Assembly (NCBI RefSeq): GCF_001742745.1
Contig: NZ_MJAK01000001.1
Coordinates: 806,001 to 870,000 of the forward strand
Source: Curtobacterium sp. ER1/6
GTDB taxonomy: Bacteria; Actinomycetota; Actinomycetes; Actinomycetales; Microbacteriaceae
Length of the DNA stretch: 64,000 nucleotides
Direction: 5' to 3'
Shown here: in pieces, positions 24,952-34,900 of the stretch
Layout of the letters: each line of letters begins with the position of its first letter
Numbering within the stretch: the first letter of the stretch is position 1
The notes under the pieces: generated by a model
The model's input: only the letters and a program-made list of their open reading frames with translations
Told to the model about the DNA's origin: nothing
The model's database searches: none
Translations under genes and position numbers: made by a program

Positions 24952-26418
24952 ATGGCCACCACCAACACGGACCGCCAGCAGCAGGAACAGCCGACGCTCA
25001 AGCGCGTGCTCGGCCCCAAGCTGCTGCTGCTCTTCATCGTCGGCGACATCCTCGGCACCGGCGTCTACGCACTGACCGGGCAGGTCGCGGCCGAGGTCGG
25101 CGGAGCAGCGTGGCTCCCCTTCCTCATCGCGTTCGCGGTCGCACTGCTCACCGCGTTCTCGTACCTGGAGCTCGTCACCAAGTACCCGCAGACGGCGGGT
25201 GCCGCGCTCTACGTGCACAAGGCGTTCGGCATCCACTTCGTCACGTTCATCGTGACCTTCATCGTGATGTGCTCCGGCATCACGTCGGCGTCCACGGCGT
25301 CACGTGCGTTCGCCGCGAACCTCGGCGTCGGGTTCGGGCTCGAACTGCCGAACGCGGTCGTGATGCTGATCGCGATGGGCTTCATGCTCGCCGTGATGGC
25401 GGTGAACTTCCGCGGTGTCAGCGAGAGCGTGAAGACGAACGTCGTGCTCACCCTCGTGGAGCTGTCCGGGCTCGTGATGGTGATCCTCATCGGCTTCTGG
25501 GCGATCGCGGGCGGCAACGCGGACTTCTCGCGGGTCGTGATGTTCGACACCCCCGAGGACAAGTCGCTGCTGCTGTCGGTGTCCACCGCGACGTCGCTGG
25601 CGTTCTTCGCGATGGTCGGTTTCGAGGACTCGGTGAACATGGCCGAGGAGACCAAGGACCCGTCGCGGATCTTCCCGAAGGTGATGCTGACCGGCCTGGG
25701 CATCACCGCGGTCATCTACGTGCTCGTGTCGATCTGCGCCGTGGCGATCGTGCCCATCGGCGAGCTCGCGGGCAACGAGACGCCGCTCGTGACCACCGTG
25801 CAGACCGCCGCCCCGGACTTCCCGATCGCCGACCTGCTGCCCTTCATCTCGATGTTCGCCGTCGCCAACACCGCGCTGATCAACATGATGATGGCGTCGC
25901 GCCTGCTGTACGGCATGAGCAAGCAGGGTGTCCTGCCCGGCTTCCTGTCGCGGGTGTCGCCGACCCGTCGCACGCCGTCGACGGCCATCGTCTTCACGAC
26001 GGCCATCTCGCTGCTGCTCATCGGCTGGGTCTCGCTCGACCCCGACTCCCCCATCGTCGTCGTCCTCGGCGGCACGACGTCGCTGCTCCTGCTGTCGGTG
26101 TTCGCCGTCGTCAACGCCGCGGTGCTCGTGCTCCGGCGCGACCGCGTGGAGCACAAGCACTTCCGCGCCGGGGTCGTGATCCCCGTCATCGGTGTCGTGA
26201 CCTGCGTGTGGCTCGTGGCGCCGTTCTCGTCCGGACGCGACCCGCAGCAGTACCAGATCGCGGGCGCACTCCTGGCCCTCGGCGTGCTGCTCTGGGTCGT
26301 CACGTGGTTCACGCACGGCCGGAAGCAGGCCGAGAAGGCCCCGACCGGGTTGGTCACGGAGCCCACGGCGGTCGTGCACCGGGACGACGACCGCGATCCC
26401 GGCGGCTCCCGCGACTGA
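24952..26418 (+). CDS. APC-family amino-acid permease
   Basis: The 488-residue integral membrane protein has about 12 hydrophobic spans. The first carries FIVGDILGTGVYALTGQVA, the unwound TM1 glycine motif that binds substrate backbone in APC transporters. A GFEDSVNMAEETKDPSR loop in the middle is typical of the cationic/broad amino-acid branch. AAAGGGTGACGC gives a weak ribosome site before ATG 24952. The hydrophilic C-terminal tail (HRDDDRDPGGSRD) is cytoplasmic. Substrate cannot be read from the sequence. Confidence 0.9.
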   Translation: MATTNTDRQQQEQPTLKRVLGPKLLLLFIVGDILGTGVYALTGQVAAEVGGAAWLPFLIAFAVALLTAFSYLELVTKYPQTAGAALYVHKAFGIHFVTFIVTFIVMCSGITSASTASRAFAANLGVGFGLELPNAVVMLIAMGFMLAVMAVNFRGVSESVKTNVVLTLVELSGLVMVILIGFWAIAGGNADFSRVVMFDTPEDKSLLLSVSTATSLAFFAMVGFEDSVNMAEETKDPSRIFPKVMLTGLGITAVIYVLVSICAVAIVPIGELAGNETPLVTTVQTAAPDFPIADLLPFISMFAVANTALINMMMASRLLYGMSKQGVLPGFLSRVSPTRRTPSTAIVFTTAISLLLIGWVSLDPDSPIVVVLGGTTSLLLLSVFAVVNAAVLVLRRDRVEHKHFRAGVVIPVIGVVTCVWLVAPFSSGRDPQQYQIAGALLALGVLLWVVTWFTHGRKQAEKAPTGLVTEPTAVVHRDDDRDPGGSRD

Positions 26419-26559
26419 CCGGCGGCGCGACCGCCCGACGGCGCGACACCCCCGATCGGGCGGGTGCGGTTCCCAGACGGTGCACCTACGCTCGTCGTGC
26501 TCTGCACTCGACGGGCCGCGGCACCACCGCCGGTCCGCCTCGCCCGGAAGGACCCCCGC

Positions 26560-27174
26560 ATGCGCCGCGCCGGCATCACGATCGCCTCGGTGTTCGGCGC
26601 CGGCGTGGTCGCCGCCGTCATCGGCGTGGTCGTGGTCGTCGTCATCGCGGTGCACTCGCTCACCGGCGCCGCCCGCGAGGTCACGGCGGCCCCGGCGTGC
26701 CCCGAGAAGCCGTCGGTCACGATCGGCGGCATCGTGGTCCCCGCCGGTCCGGTCGGCGGCTTCTGCCAGGACCGCCTGGTGAACGCCGCCCACGTCATCG
26801 ACGCCGCGCAGGCACTCGGCATCGGCCCGCACACCCAGGCGGTCGGGGTGATGACCGCGATCGGCGAGTCGAGCCTCGTGAACCTCGACCACGGCGACGC
26901 CGCCGGACCCGACAGCCGCGGACTGTTCCAGCAGCGCGACAACGGCGCGTGGGGCACCTACGAGCAGCGGATGGACCCGTACACCGCGGCGACGATGTTC
27001 TACACGAAGCTCGTGAAGACCCCCGGCTGGAAGACGATGTCGCCGACCGAGATGGCGCACGCGGTGCAGATCAACGCGGACCCCGACCACTACGCGAAGT
27101 TCTGGCCGGAGGCGAAGGCCGTCGTCGAGGGCCTCACCGGGCAGACCGTCCCGGACACGGCCCCGCAGGGCTGA
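26560..27174 (+). CDS. Membrane-anchored lysozyme/transglycosylase-like protein
   Basis: ATG 26560 (MRRAGITIAS) has GGAAGGA upstream and begins a clear membrane anchor (about residues 8-35). The extracytoplasmic part of the 204-residue protein contains QAVGVMTAIGESSLVNLDHGD, DSRGLFQQR and TAATMFYTKLVKTPGW, the conserved core of a lysozyme-like domain of actinobacterial cell-wall hydrolases; Glu in IGES is the likely catalytic acid. It probably remodels peptidoglycan. Its 3' end overlaps the convergent gene by 41 bases. Confidence 0.75.
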   Translation: MRRAGITIASVFGAGVVAAVIGVVVVVVIAVHSLTGAAREVTAAPACPEKPSVTIGGIVVPAGPVGGFCQDRLVNAAHVIDAAQALGIGPHTQAVGVMTAIGESSLVNLDHGDAAGPDSRGLFQQRDNGAWGTYEQRMDPYTAATMFYTKLVKTPGWKTMSPTEMAHAVQINADPDHYAKFWPEAKAVVEGLTGQTVPDTAPQG

Positions 27175-27601
27175 GCTCGAGGTCGTCGGGCTCGTCGGCA
27201 TCGAACACGCGGGTACCCCCGGCGTGCACGACAACCTGCGCACGCAGCCGCACGGCACGTTCCGCGAAGGCGCGGTCGCACGCCTCGACCCACTCCCGGT
27301 CGACGGGGAAGAGCCGGGTGGCGCCGGGGCGTTCCCAGACGAGCACGACCTCCGTCGCGGACTCGTCCACGCAGACCTCGGCCACGAGCGTCGCGAAGTC
27401 CTCGACGTGGTCGTCCGGCTGCAGCGGCAGGTCCGACACCGGCAGCAGGAACGGCACCGGGAGCGCCCGTTCGTCGAGGAACAGCACCCAGCACTGTCGT
27501 CGGAGCGGCTTCCCGACGACGCCCGTCACGAGGGCGACGACGTCGGCGTCGGTGCGGGCGGGTGTGGTGAAGAGGTGGTCGAGCACGTCGGTTCCGGTCA
27601 T
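27134..27601 (-). CDS. Conserved hypothetical cytoplasmic protein (155 aa)
   Basis: The ORF encodes a soluble alpha/beta-looking protein with ALVTGVVGKPLRRQCWVLFLDE, LLPVSDLPLQPDD and VVLVWERPG. The pattern of a short helical start, then strands carrying an FLDE and a VWERPG motif, recurs in actinobacterial hypotheticals of about this size (recalled). GATGCT lies six bases before ATG 27601. The last 14 codons overlap the convergent gene. Function unknown. Confidence 0.65.
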   Translation of the reverse strand: MTGTDVLDHLFTTPARTDADVVALVTGVVGKPLRRQCWVLFLDERALPVPFLLPVSDLPLQPDDHVEDFATLVAEVCVDESATEVVLVWERPGATRLFPVDREWVEACDRAFAERAVRLRAQVVVHAGGTRVFDADEPDDLELSPAGPCPGRSAR

Positions 27602-27698
27602 GCTCCGAGCATCGCGCCGACGCAGCCCCCGCCCAGCACACCGGCACCCGGTTGTGGACCGACGCCCTCAGCAGTCGGACTGTGCAGGAGGACGCCCG

Positions 27699-28166
27699 TC
27701 AGACACCGTGCTGCACGGCGCTGTCGACGAGCAGCAGGGCCCCCGAGAACACGACGACCTGTGCCGCGATGCCGACGAGCGCGACGGGCCACGCCCACCG
27801 ACGCCGCACCAGTCGCAGCACGCACGCGACCGTCACCGTCACGAAGACGAGGGCCACGACGACCGGCCCCGCGTACACCACGGCACCGCCCAGCCCGACG
27901 TCGCAGGCGTTGCCCGGGGCCGAGCACGAGTGGAAGGCCATCGACAGGAAGACGATGCCGCCCGCGGCGGCCACCGACTCGACCGCCGACAGCACCAGCA
28001 GGACGACCGTCGTGACCACGTCGACGACGTGCCGGCGCCCCTGGAGGGTGTGCCGCGCCTCCCGTCCGACCGTCGGCGACCCCGGGTCGTCCCGCACGGC
28101 CGTCCCGACCGCGGTCCGCCGCCCGGACGCGACGTCCGGGTCGTGCGGCGCGGCCGGCCGGACCAT
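27699..28166 (-). CDS. Small integral membrane protein (155 aa)
   Basis: ATG 28166 overlaps the stop of the upstream DoxX-like gene (TGATG). The N-terminal 45 residues are polar and Arg-rich; then three or four hydrophobic spans follow (VVDVVTTVVLLVLSAVE, AVVYAGPVVVALVFVTVTVA, WPVALVGIAAQVVVFSGALLL). Two cysteines (CSAPGNAC) sit in the first external loop and could form a disulphide. No family recognised; it is co-expressed with the DoxX-like protein. Confidence 0.65.
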   Translation of the reverse strand: MVRPAAPHDPDVASGRRTAVGTAVRDDPGSPTVGREARHTLQGRRHVVDVVTTVVLLVLSAVESVAAAGGIVFLSMAFHSCSAPGNACDVGLGGAVVYAGPVVVALVFVTVTVACVLRLVRRRWAWPVALVGIAAQVVVFSGALLLVDSAVQHGV

Positions 28167-28555
28167 CAGCGACGGGCGCCGGCGGAGCCGCGCGTCGACC
28201 AGAGGGCGGCCCAGATGAGGAGGGGCTGCCCGAACAGCCGGGCGACGCGCTTCTCGTCCGTGTCGAGGCCGAACGCGCTGCGGCGGTTGACCCACTGCGA
28301 GAGGTTGCCCGGGAAGATCACCGTGAAGAACAGCGCCGCGATGCTGCCGACGGCCTTCCGCCGACGGCGCGGCGCGAGCAGGATCGCGCTCCCGAGACCG
28401 ATCTCCGCCACCCCGGAGGCGAGCACGGTCGTGTCCGTGTCGAGCGGCACGAAGTCCGGGACCTGTGCCCGGAAGTCGCGGCGGGCGAAGGTGAGGTGGC
28501 TCGTGCCGGCGAAGACGAGCGCGAGGCCGAGGAGGACACGGACGAAGGTACGCAT
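28166..28555 (-). CDS. DoxX-like membrane protein
   Basis: The 129-residue protein has four predicted spans: VRVLLGLALVFAGTSHLTF, then TVLASGVAEIGLGSAILLAP, KAVGSIAALFFTVIFPGNL, and a last span with FGQPLLIWAALW. This is the four-helix DoxX/MauE-like layout, with the AGTSHL and GNLSQ motifs seen in small DoxX-like proteins. Such proteins are linked to redox balance or thiosulfate/quinone metabolism, but no specific role can be given. It is the first gene of a two-gene unit. Confidence 0.75.
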   Translation of the reverse strand: MRTFVRVLLGLALVFAGTSHLTFARRDFRAQVPDFVPLDTDTTVLASGVAEIGLGSAILLAPRRRRKAVGSIAALFFTVIFPGNLSQWVNRRSAFGLDTDEKRVARLFGQPLLIWAALWSTRGSAGARR

Positions 28556-28672
28556 GCGTCCACTGTGCTCGCTCGCACCGCCGCCGTCCGGCGTGGCGGC
28601 TGGGCCGGCTCCCCCGGCAGTCCCCCACGCTGGGACGCGCAGGTGCGCCCGCAGGTCGGTACATTCGGACGC

Positions 28673-29005
28673 ATGGGAGCCGTCGCTCGGGACCACGAGC
28701 CACCCGCCGCGCTGGCGACGGTCTCCGTCCTGCTCGCCCCGCTGTCGCTCTGGATGGGCATCATCGTCCCCGCCGCGGACATGGCCCGGCACGTGTTCCT
28801 CGGTGCGGTCTTCGGCATCGTCGGCGTGCTGTGCGGCCTGCGGGCGGCCCGCATCGCCGGCCGGCGTCGGGCCGTGCGGGTGTGGGCCTGGGTGGGTCTG
28901 GTGCTCGCCGCGATCGGCCTGGTGATGATGGCCTGGCAGCTGCTCACCTTCGCCACGGGCGGCGGGTTCCCGCCGCCGTTCTGGTCGCCCTACGCGCGAC
29001 GCTGA
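28673..29005 (+). CDS. Small membrane protein (110 aa)
   Basis: ATG 28673 follows TACATT by seven bases. The peptide has three hydrophobic spans (ALATVSVLLAPLSLWMGIIVP, VFLGAVFGIVGVLCGLRAA, WAWVGLVLAAIGLVMMAWQ) and a short aromatic tail, the layout of DUF4190-type proteins with AP...G motifs. It is divergent from the DoxX-like operon. Function unknown. Confidence 0.65.
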   Translation: MGAVARDHEPPAALATVSVLLAPLSLWMGIIVPAADMARHVFLGAVFGIVGVLCGLRAARIAGRRRAVRVWAWVGLVLAAIGLVMMAWQLLTFATGGGFPPPFWSPYARR

Positions 29006-29042
29006 GCCGGACGGGAGGCGCGGGTCGTGCCCGCCACGGCCC

Positions 29043-29534
29043 TCACCACCCGAGGGTGCCCGGGCCGCCCTTGAACGGTCCGACCACGCGTGAGGTGATC
29101 CACCCGCCGTAGAAGTCGCCCTCCTGCGCCTGCACCACCTCGCCGCCGACCTCGCACGAGTCCATCGCCGACGGGTAGATCGCGACCTTGTCGCGGAGGT
29201 CCTCGTACCCCGGCTCCGGGGTCGGGTAGTTCCACGCGGCACGGGGTGCGACGACGCCGTCCCCGCCGACGACGTCGAAGTAGCGTGCTCGGCCCTTGAA
29301 CTCGCACATGCTCGAGCCGTCCGCCGGGCGGAGCTCGACGCCCGCCATCGGCACGTAGTACACCGGCGGGTGCGAGGTCTCGAGCACGCGGACGGCGTCG
29401 GTGGTGTCGACGACGACCGATCCGCCGAGGCGGACGACGACCCGTTCGGGCACGGCCTCGACGGCGGGCGGGCGGGGGTAGTCCCAGACGGACTCCTGGC
29501 CGGGTCCGGGTTGGGTCCTCGATGTGGGGCGCAT
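29043..29534 (-). CDS. DUF427 family protein
   Basis: The 163-residue soluble protein has the DUF427 core: WDYPRPP at the start, HPPVYYVPM, SMCEFKGRARYFDV with the conserved Cys-x-Phe-Lys-Gly, AAWNYPTPEPGYEDLRDKVAIYP and FYGGWIT. The family forms small beta-folds of unknown activity, common in actinobacteria. Its start lies 46 bases from the divergent permease start, so the two probably share a promoter region. Confidence 0.85.
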   Translation of the reverse strand: MRPTSRTQPGPGQESVWDYPRPPAVEAVPERVVVRLGGSVVVDTTDAVRVLETSHPPVYYVPMAGVELRPADGSSMCEFKGRARYFDVVGGDGVVAPRAAWNYPTPEPGYEDLRDKVAIYPSAMDSCEVGGEVVQAQEGDFYGGWITSRVVGPFKGGPGTLGW

Positions 29535-29580
29535 GGGGACGGGTCTACCACCGCCGCCGCAGGAGGAGCAGAGTGGGCGC

Positions 29581-30999
29581 GTGACGACGACGACACAGGG
29601 CATCTTCCGACGGAAGCCGATCGACACGATCGACGACGGCGCCGAGGGCGAGGGCGGCGAGGGCGGCCTGAAACGGCACCTCGGCCTCTGGCAGCTCACC
29701 GCGATCGGCATCGGCGGCATCATCGGCGCCGGCATCTTCACGCTCGCGGGCACCGTGGCGAACGGGGTCGCCGGCCCGGCGGTCCTCATCAGCTTCCTGG
29801 TCGCCGGCGTCGCCAGTGCTGCCGCCGCCCTGTCGTACGCCGAGTTCGCCGGGCTCATCCCGAAGGCCGGCAGCGCCTACACGTACGGGTACGCCGTGCT
29901 CGGCGAGGTCGTCGGCTGGTTCATCGGCTGGGACCTGCTGCTCGAGTACACCGCGATCGTGGCCGTCGTCGCGATCGGCATCTCCGGGTACGTCGGCTTC
30001 CTCGTCGGCCAGTTCGGCATCGACCTGCCCGCCTGGATGCTCGGCGCGCCCGGCACCGGTGACGGCCACGTGGTCGACGTCTTCGCGATCGTGCTCTGCC
30101 TGCTCACGGCCTTCGTGCTCACCCGTGGCATCCGCAGCGCCGCCCGCTTCGAACTCGTCGCGGTCGCCATCAAGGTCGCGCTCGTGGTGCTCATCGTCGT
30201 GCTCGGGGTGTTCCACATCAACAGCGCCAACTACTCGCCGTACTTCCCGTTCGGGTTCGGCGGCGTGATGACCGGCGCCGCGACGGTGTTCTTCGCCGTG
30301 TTCGGCTACGACGCCATGTCCACCGCCGCCGAGGAGTCCACCGACGCGCGGAAGCACATGCCGAAGGCGATCCTGCTGTCGCTCGGCATCGCGATGGTCC
30401 TCTACGTCCTGGCGACCCTCGTCCTCACCGGGATGCAGAAGTACACCGACATCGACCCGGCCTCGGGCTTCTCGTCGGCGTTCGCGTCGGTCGGGCTCGG
30501 CGGCGTCGCGAACGTCATCGCGATCGGGGCCATCGTCGGCATCGTGACCGTCCTCGTGACCTTCATGCTCGGAGCGTCGCGCGTCTGGTTCTCGATGAGC
30601 CGCGACGGGCTCATGCCGGCCTGGTTCGCGAAGACCGACCCGAAGCGCCACGTGCCGACCCGGGTCACGTGGATCCTCGGCATCGCGTCGGCCGTGCTGG
30701 CCGGCCTGCTGCCGATCGGCATCGTCGCCGAGCTGACGAACATCGGCATCCTGCTCGCGTTCGTGGTGGTGTGCTCGGCGGTGATCGTGCTGCGCTACCG
30801 CCAGCCCGATCTCGACCGGCAGTTCCGGCTGCCGTTCATGCCGGTGGTGCCGATCATCGGGGTGGTCGCGTCGCTGTGGCTCGTGACGTTCCTGCAGTGG
30901 GAGACGTGGGTGCGCTTCGCGATCTGGTTCGCGATCGGGCTCGGCGTGTACTTCGGGTACTCGCGGAAGCACAGCAAGCTGGCGGCGCCGGAGGGCTGA
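29581..30999 (+). CDS. APC-family amino-acid permease (cationic amino-acid transporter type)
   Basis: GTG 29581 (VTTTTQGIFRRKPID) is chosen because AGGAGGAG lies upstream; earlier in-frame starts overlap the divergent gene. The 472-residue protein has about 12 spans. TM1 carries AIGIGGIIGAGIFTLAG, and a later loop has FFAVFGYDAMSTAAEESTDARKHMPKA, which is characteristic of the CAT subfamily (arginine/lysine/ornithine or broad). It is a different subtype from the permease at 24952. Confidence 0.9.
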   Translation: MTTTTQGIFRRKPIDTIDDGAEGEGGEGGLKRHLGLWQLTAIGIGGIIGAGIFTLAGTVANGVAGPAVLISFLVAGVASAAAALSYAEFAGLIPKAGSAYTYGYAVLGEVVGWFIGWDLLLEYTAIVAVVAIGISGYVGFLVGQFGIDLPAWMLGAPGTGDGHVVDVFAIVLCLLTAFVLTRGIRSAARFELVAVAIKVALVVLIVVLGVFHINSANYSPYFPFGFGGVMTGAATVFFAVFGYDAMSTAAEESTDARKHMPKAILLSLGIAMVLYVLATLVLTGMQKYTDIDPASGFSSAFASVGLGGVANVIAIGAIVGIVTVLVTFMLGASRVWFSMSRDGLMPAWFAKTDPKRHVPTRVTWILGIASAVLAGLLPIGIVAELTNIGILLAFVVVCSAVIVLRYRQPDLDRQFRLPFMPVVPIIGVVASLWLVTFLQWETWVRFAIWFAIGLGVYFGYSRKHSKLAAPEG

Positions 31000-31012
31000 G
31001 CGGCTGGGGCGG

Positions 31013-31318
31013 CTACTCCGCGACGACCCACACGTGCTGCGCCTCCCACCCGTCCGGCACTGAGTCGCGGTACGCCGCGAGCGCCGCCGTGTAGTTCGGA
31101 CCCGACGCCCCGTGCTCCCGCGTGGCCGTCGACCGCGCCGTCGCCCGGATCGTGGTCTCCCCCGTGGCCTTGCTCTCGACGGCGTTCGTCTGCGTCAGCG
31201 CGAACCCGTCGAGGTCGAGCGCGGCGACCGCCGCCTCCTTCGCTGCGACCACCGAGGTCGCGTACCCCTCGGCCTCGCGCGTCTCGGTCGAGCGGATCGT
31301 GCCTCGCAGTGTCGTCAC
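31013..31318 (-). CDS. Small hypothetical protein (101 aa)
   Basis: GTG 31318 (VTTLRGTIRST) follows CATACT by six bases. The peptide is Thr/Ala-rich, with EAEGYATSVVAAKEAAVAAL followed by a beta-rich part and VPDGWEAQHVWVVAE at its end. The first half looks like a dodecin-like or amphipathic helix-strand unit, but no family is recognised. Soluble, with no signal peptide. Confidence 0.6.
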   Translation of the reverse strand: MTTLRGTIRSTETREAEGYATSVVAAKEAAVAALDLDGFALTQTNAVESKATGETTIRATARSTATREHGASGPNYTAALAAYRDSVPDGWEAQHVWVVAE

Positions 31319-31370
31319 CGGACCAGTATGACCGGCCCGAGCGACCGCTCGGCGACCGGCCCGGTCGCGC

Positions 31371-31820
31371 TCAGGCGTCGCGCCGGTGCTTGCCCCTCGA
31401 CGCCGTCGGGTCCGCCATCGGGTGGTTCCGGAACCAGCGGAGCAGCTCCCGCGGACGGCTGGCGTCGGCGCTGTGGTCACCCTGGTCGAGGAACGTGCTG
31501 AACCCCTCCGGCACCGCGACGCCGTCCGACTCACGGTCGTACGCCATCGACCACTCCGGGAAGCGCCGCGTGTGGATCGACTCCTCGACGAGCAGCCGGA
31601 CCTCGTCGTGCCGGGGGTCCTCGACGATGCGTGAGTAGGTCGCCATCACCGCGTCGTACGGGCCCTCGAGCAGCTGCATGAAACGGCCACCGCGGTGCAC
31701 GAGCATCCCGGACAGGCCGTCCTCGGTGTTCCGCGCGCGCGCGTGCTCGAGCACCGCCTCGAGTGCGTCCTCGTCGAACGGCTCGGTGGCGGAACTCATG
31801 TACACCAGTGACTGCAGCAC
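31371..31820 (-). CDS. BLUF-domain blue-light photoreceptor
   Basis: The 149-residue protein is a stand-alone BLUF domain. The flavin-binding and photo-switching residues are all in place: Tyr7 (SLVYMS), Asn31 (ARARN), Gln49 (RFMQLLEGP), Trp90 and Met92 (FPEWSM). Blue light rearranges the Tyr-Gln hydrogen bonds around FAD and the change passes to a partner. The C-terminal 55 residues are polar, with no enzyme domain, so it must signal through protein contact. GTG 31820 is chosen because it aligns the family's N-terminus. The nearest neighbours give no obvious target. Confidence 0.88.
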   Translation of the reverse strand: MLQSLVYMSSATEPFDEDALEAVLEHARARNTEDGLSGMLVHRGGRFMQLLEGPYDAVMATYSRIVEDPRHDEVRLLVEESIHTRRFPEWSMAYDRESDGVAVPEGFSTFLDQGDHSADASRPRELLRWFRNHPMADPTASRGKHRRDA

Positions 31821-31905
31821 GCCTCGATCCTGCCCCTTCCCGGCCGTTCGCGACGCCCCCAGATGACGGGCCGTGCCTGTCGGTCCCACCTGGCACGATG
31901 GGTCC

Positions 31906-34900
31906 GTGCCCGCCGCCCCGATGATCGACGCCGTCGACGTCATCCGCTTCGTCGGCCCGCAGACCTTCGGTCGGGCCCGTGACGTCGTCCGAGCGGGGCT
32001 GGTCGAGGACGCCACCTGGCACGACGACGACGGGACGGTCACGGCGTCCGTGTCAGGTTCCGCCGACGAACCGTACGAGCTCCGCGTCGAGACGACAGCC
32101 GCCCGCGGCGAGTTCGTCCGCCCGGTCCGCAGCACCTGCTCGTGCCCCCTCGGCGGCGACTGCAAGCACGTCGCCGCCGCGCTCCTCACCGTCAACGCCC
32201 GCGCCCTCGCGGCCGCTGCCGGACCCCGGACGAGCGCACCGGTCACCGCACCGGCAGCCCCGGACTGGAGGCACGACCTCGCCCGCCTCGCCGGTGACGA
32301 CGACCGGGTGGTCACCCCGCAGGGCACGCCCATCGGGCTCCAGTTCGAGTTGCGTGACGCGGTCCCCGCCGCGCTCGCCTCGCGCGCACGGGCGGCCGGC
32401 CGAGCGCTGCCCACCCGCTCGCGGAGCGTCCGGCTCGGCGTCCGCCCCGTCACGCGCAGCGCCGCCGGCAACTGGGTGCGCGGGCAGCTCACCTGGGGCA
32501 CGCTCCCTTACTCGATGAACCGGCTCGGCATCGCGCCGGAGCAGCATGCCTGGTTCCTGCAGTTCTCGGCGCTGCACCGGGCCGGACAGCTCGCCGGGCT
32601 GCCGGGCGAGAGCGACTGGGTGCACCTGGACGACTTCGGCAGTCCGCTGCTCTGGCCGCTGCTGCAGCAGGCACCGGGGCTCGGCATCGGGTTCGTCACG
32701 GGCAAGCGTGACGGCGGGGCCGTCCTCGGCGCCGAGGCCCGCGTGCTCCTCGACGCCGCCCGCCACGACGGTGCGCTCGTCATCGGGGCGAGTGCGGTCG
32801 TCGACGGCCGTCCGGTCCCCGAGGGTGCCGCCCGGACGATCGGCGACCACGGGGTCTACGCCTTCCGCGAGAGCCCCGAGTTCCACGTCACGCTGGCCCC
32901 GACGCCGTCGCCGGTCCCCGAGGACCAGCGTCGGATGCTCGTCGAGGGCACTCGCATCACCGTCCCGAGCGAGGCCGTCGACGAGTTCCTGGCGGACTGG
33001 TCGCCGCGCCTCCGCGGGGCGCTGGGGCTGGTCAGCTCCGACGGGTCGGTCGAGCTGCCCGAGCGCACCCCGCCGGAGCTCGTGCTCACGGTGACGTTCG
33101 AACCCGCACGGGCCCCGCGCACCGACGACCGCGTGCACCTGCAGTGGCGCTGGCACGTCGACGGGCGGAAGGACCCGGTCGCCCTGCACGGTCCGCTGCC
33201 CGACCTGTCCGCACTGCACGCCGCCGACGAGACCGAGTCGTCCGGACCCGGCGGCGGTCTGGCGTGGTTCGAGGACGGCACCGTCGAGGACGCCGACGCC
33301 GCCGTGTTCGTGAACGAGCTCCTGCCGGCCCTGCCCGGGCTCGGTGTCCGCACCGTCGTGCAGGGCGAGCCGACCGAGCACGAGCGGCTCAGCGGTCGAC
33401 CGCACATCCGCGTCACGACGATGCCGTCCACCAAGCACGACTGGTTCGACCTCGGCATCTTCGTCACGGTCAACGGTCGGCAGCTCCCCTTCACGCCGCT
33501 GCTCCGGGCGCTCGCGAAGCGCGACCGGCGGATGAAGCTCGTCGACGGCTCCTACCTGTCGCTCGCCGACCCGGCGTTCGACCGGCTCAAGGAGGTCATC
33601 GAGGAGGCCCGCGAGCTCGACGAGTGGGAGCCCGACCAGCCGCTCACCGTGACACCGCTGCAGGCCGGCATCTGGTCGGAGTTCGACCAGCTCGCCGACG
33701 AGTCCGAGCACGACGACCGGTGGCACCGGATCGCAGCGGGCCTGCTCGACGCCACGCCCCCCGGTGCCGTCCCCGTGCCCGACACCGTGCACGCGGAGCT
33801 GCGGCCGTACCAGCACGCCGGGTACGCGTGGCTGCGGTTCCTGCGCGAGCACGGCATCGGTGGGGTGCTCGCCGACGACATGGGCCTCGGCAAGACGCTG
33901 CAGGTGCTCGCGATGGTCGCCGCCGCACGCGCCTCCGAACCGGACGGAGCACCGTTCCTCGTGGTCGCCCCGACCTCGGTCGTCGGCAACTGGGCGGACG
34001 AGGCGGCACGCTTCACCCCCTCACTGCGCGTGACGACGATCACGGCGACCTCGCTGAAGGACCACGCTCGCATCGCCCGCGCCGCCGCGGCCTCGGACGT
34101 CGTCGTGACGTCGTACGCGCTCCTCCGGCTCGACGCGACCGAGTACGCCGAGCTGCCGTGGTCGGCCCTCGTGCTCGACGAGGCGCAGTTCGTGAAGAAC
34201 CCGCAGTCGCAGACGCACCGGGCCGCGGTCGACCTGCCCGCGCCGGTGAAGTTCGCGATCACCGGCACCCCGCTCGAGAACGGCCTCACCGACCTCTGGG
34301 CGCTGTTCCACGTCGTCGCTCCCGGGCTGCTGTCCTCGTGGTCGCGGTTCGGCGACGACTACGTCAAGCCGCTCGGCTCGCCGGACCTGCGGGGCGAGGC
34401 CCGCGCGGAGCTCACCGCCCGGCTCCGTCGGCGGATCCGACCGCTCATGCTCCGACGGACGAAGGAGAGCGTCGCCGCGGACCTCCCGCCGAAGCAGGAG
34501 CAGGTCGTCCGCGTGACGCTGGACCCGGCGCACCGCGCGCTGTACGAGCGGACGCTGAACCGGGAGCGCCTCAAGGTCCTCGACCTCATCGACGACCTGG
34601 CGCGGAACCGGATGATCGTCTTCCGGTCGCTCACCCTGCTGCGCATGCTCGCCCTGTCCCCGGCACTCGTGCAGGACGCCTCCGAGCCCGGCGACCCGGT
34701 CCCCTCGGCCAAGCTCGACCTGCTGCTCGACGAACTCGAGCAGCTCGCCGCCGAGGGCCGACGGGCCCTCGTCTTCAGCCAGTTCACGACGTTCCTGCGC
34801 ATGGTCGCCGATGCCCTCGACGCCCGCGGGATCGGCTACGAGTACCTCGACGGCTCGACCCGGAAGCGCCCGCAGGTCATCGACCGCTTCCGCACCGGAA

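Noticed and set aside
24945..28925. 1326-codon open frame on the plus strand
   Set aside because: It runs across the permease, lysozyme-like and membrane-protein genes in another frame; its product is Arg/His/Gly-rich with no domain, a typical shadow of GC-rich DNA.
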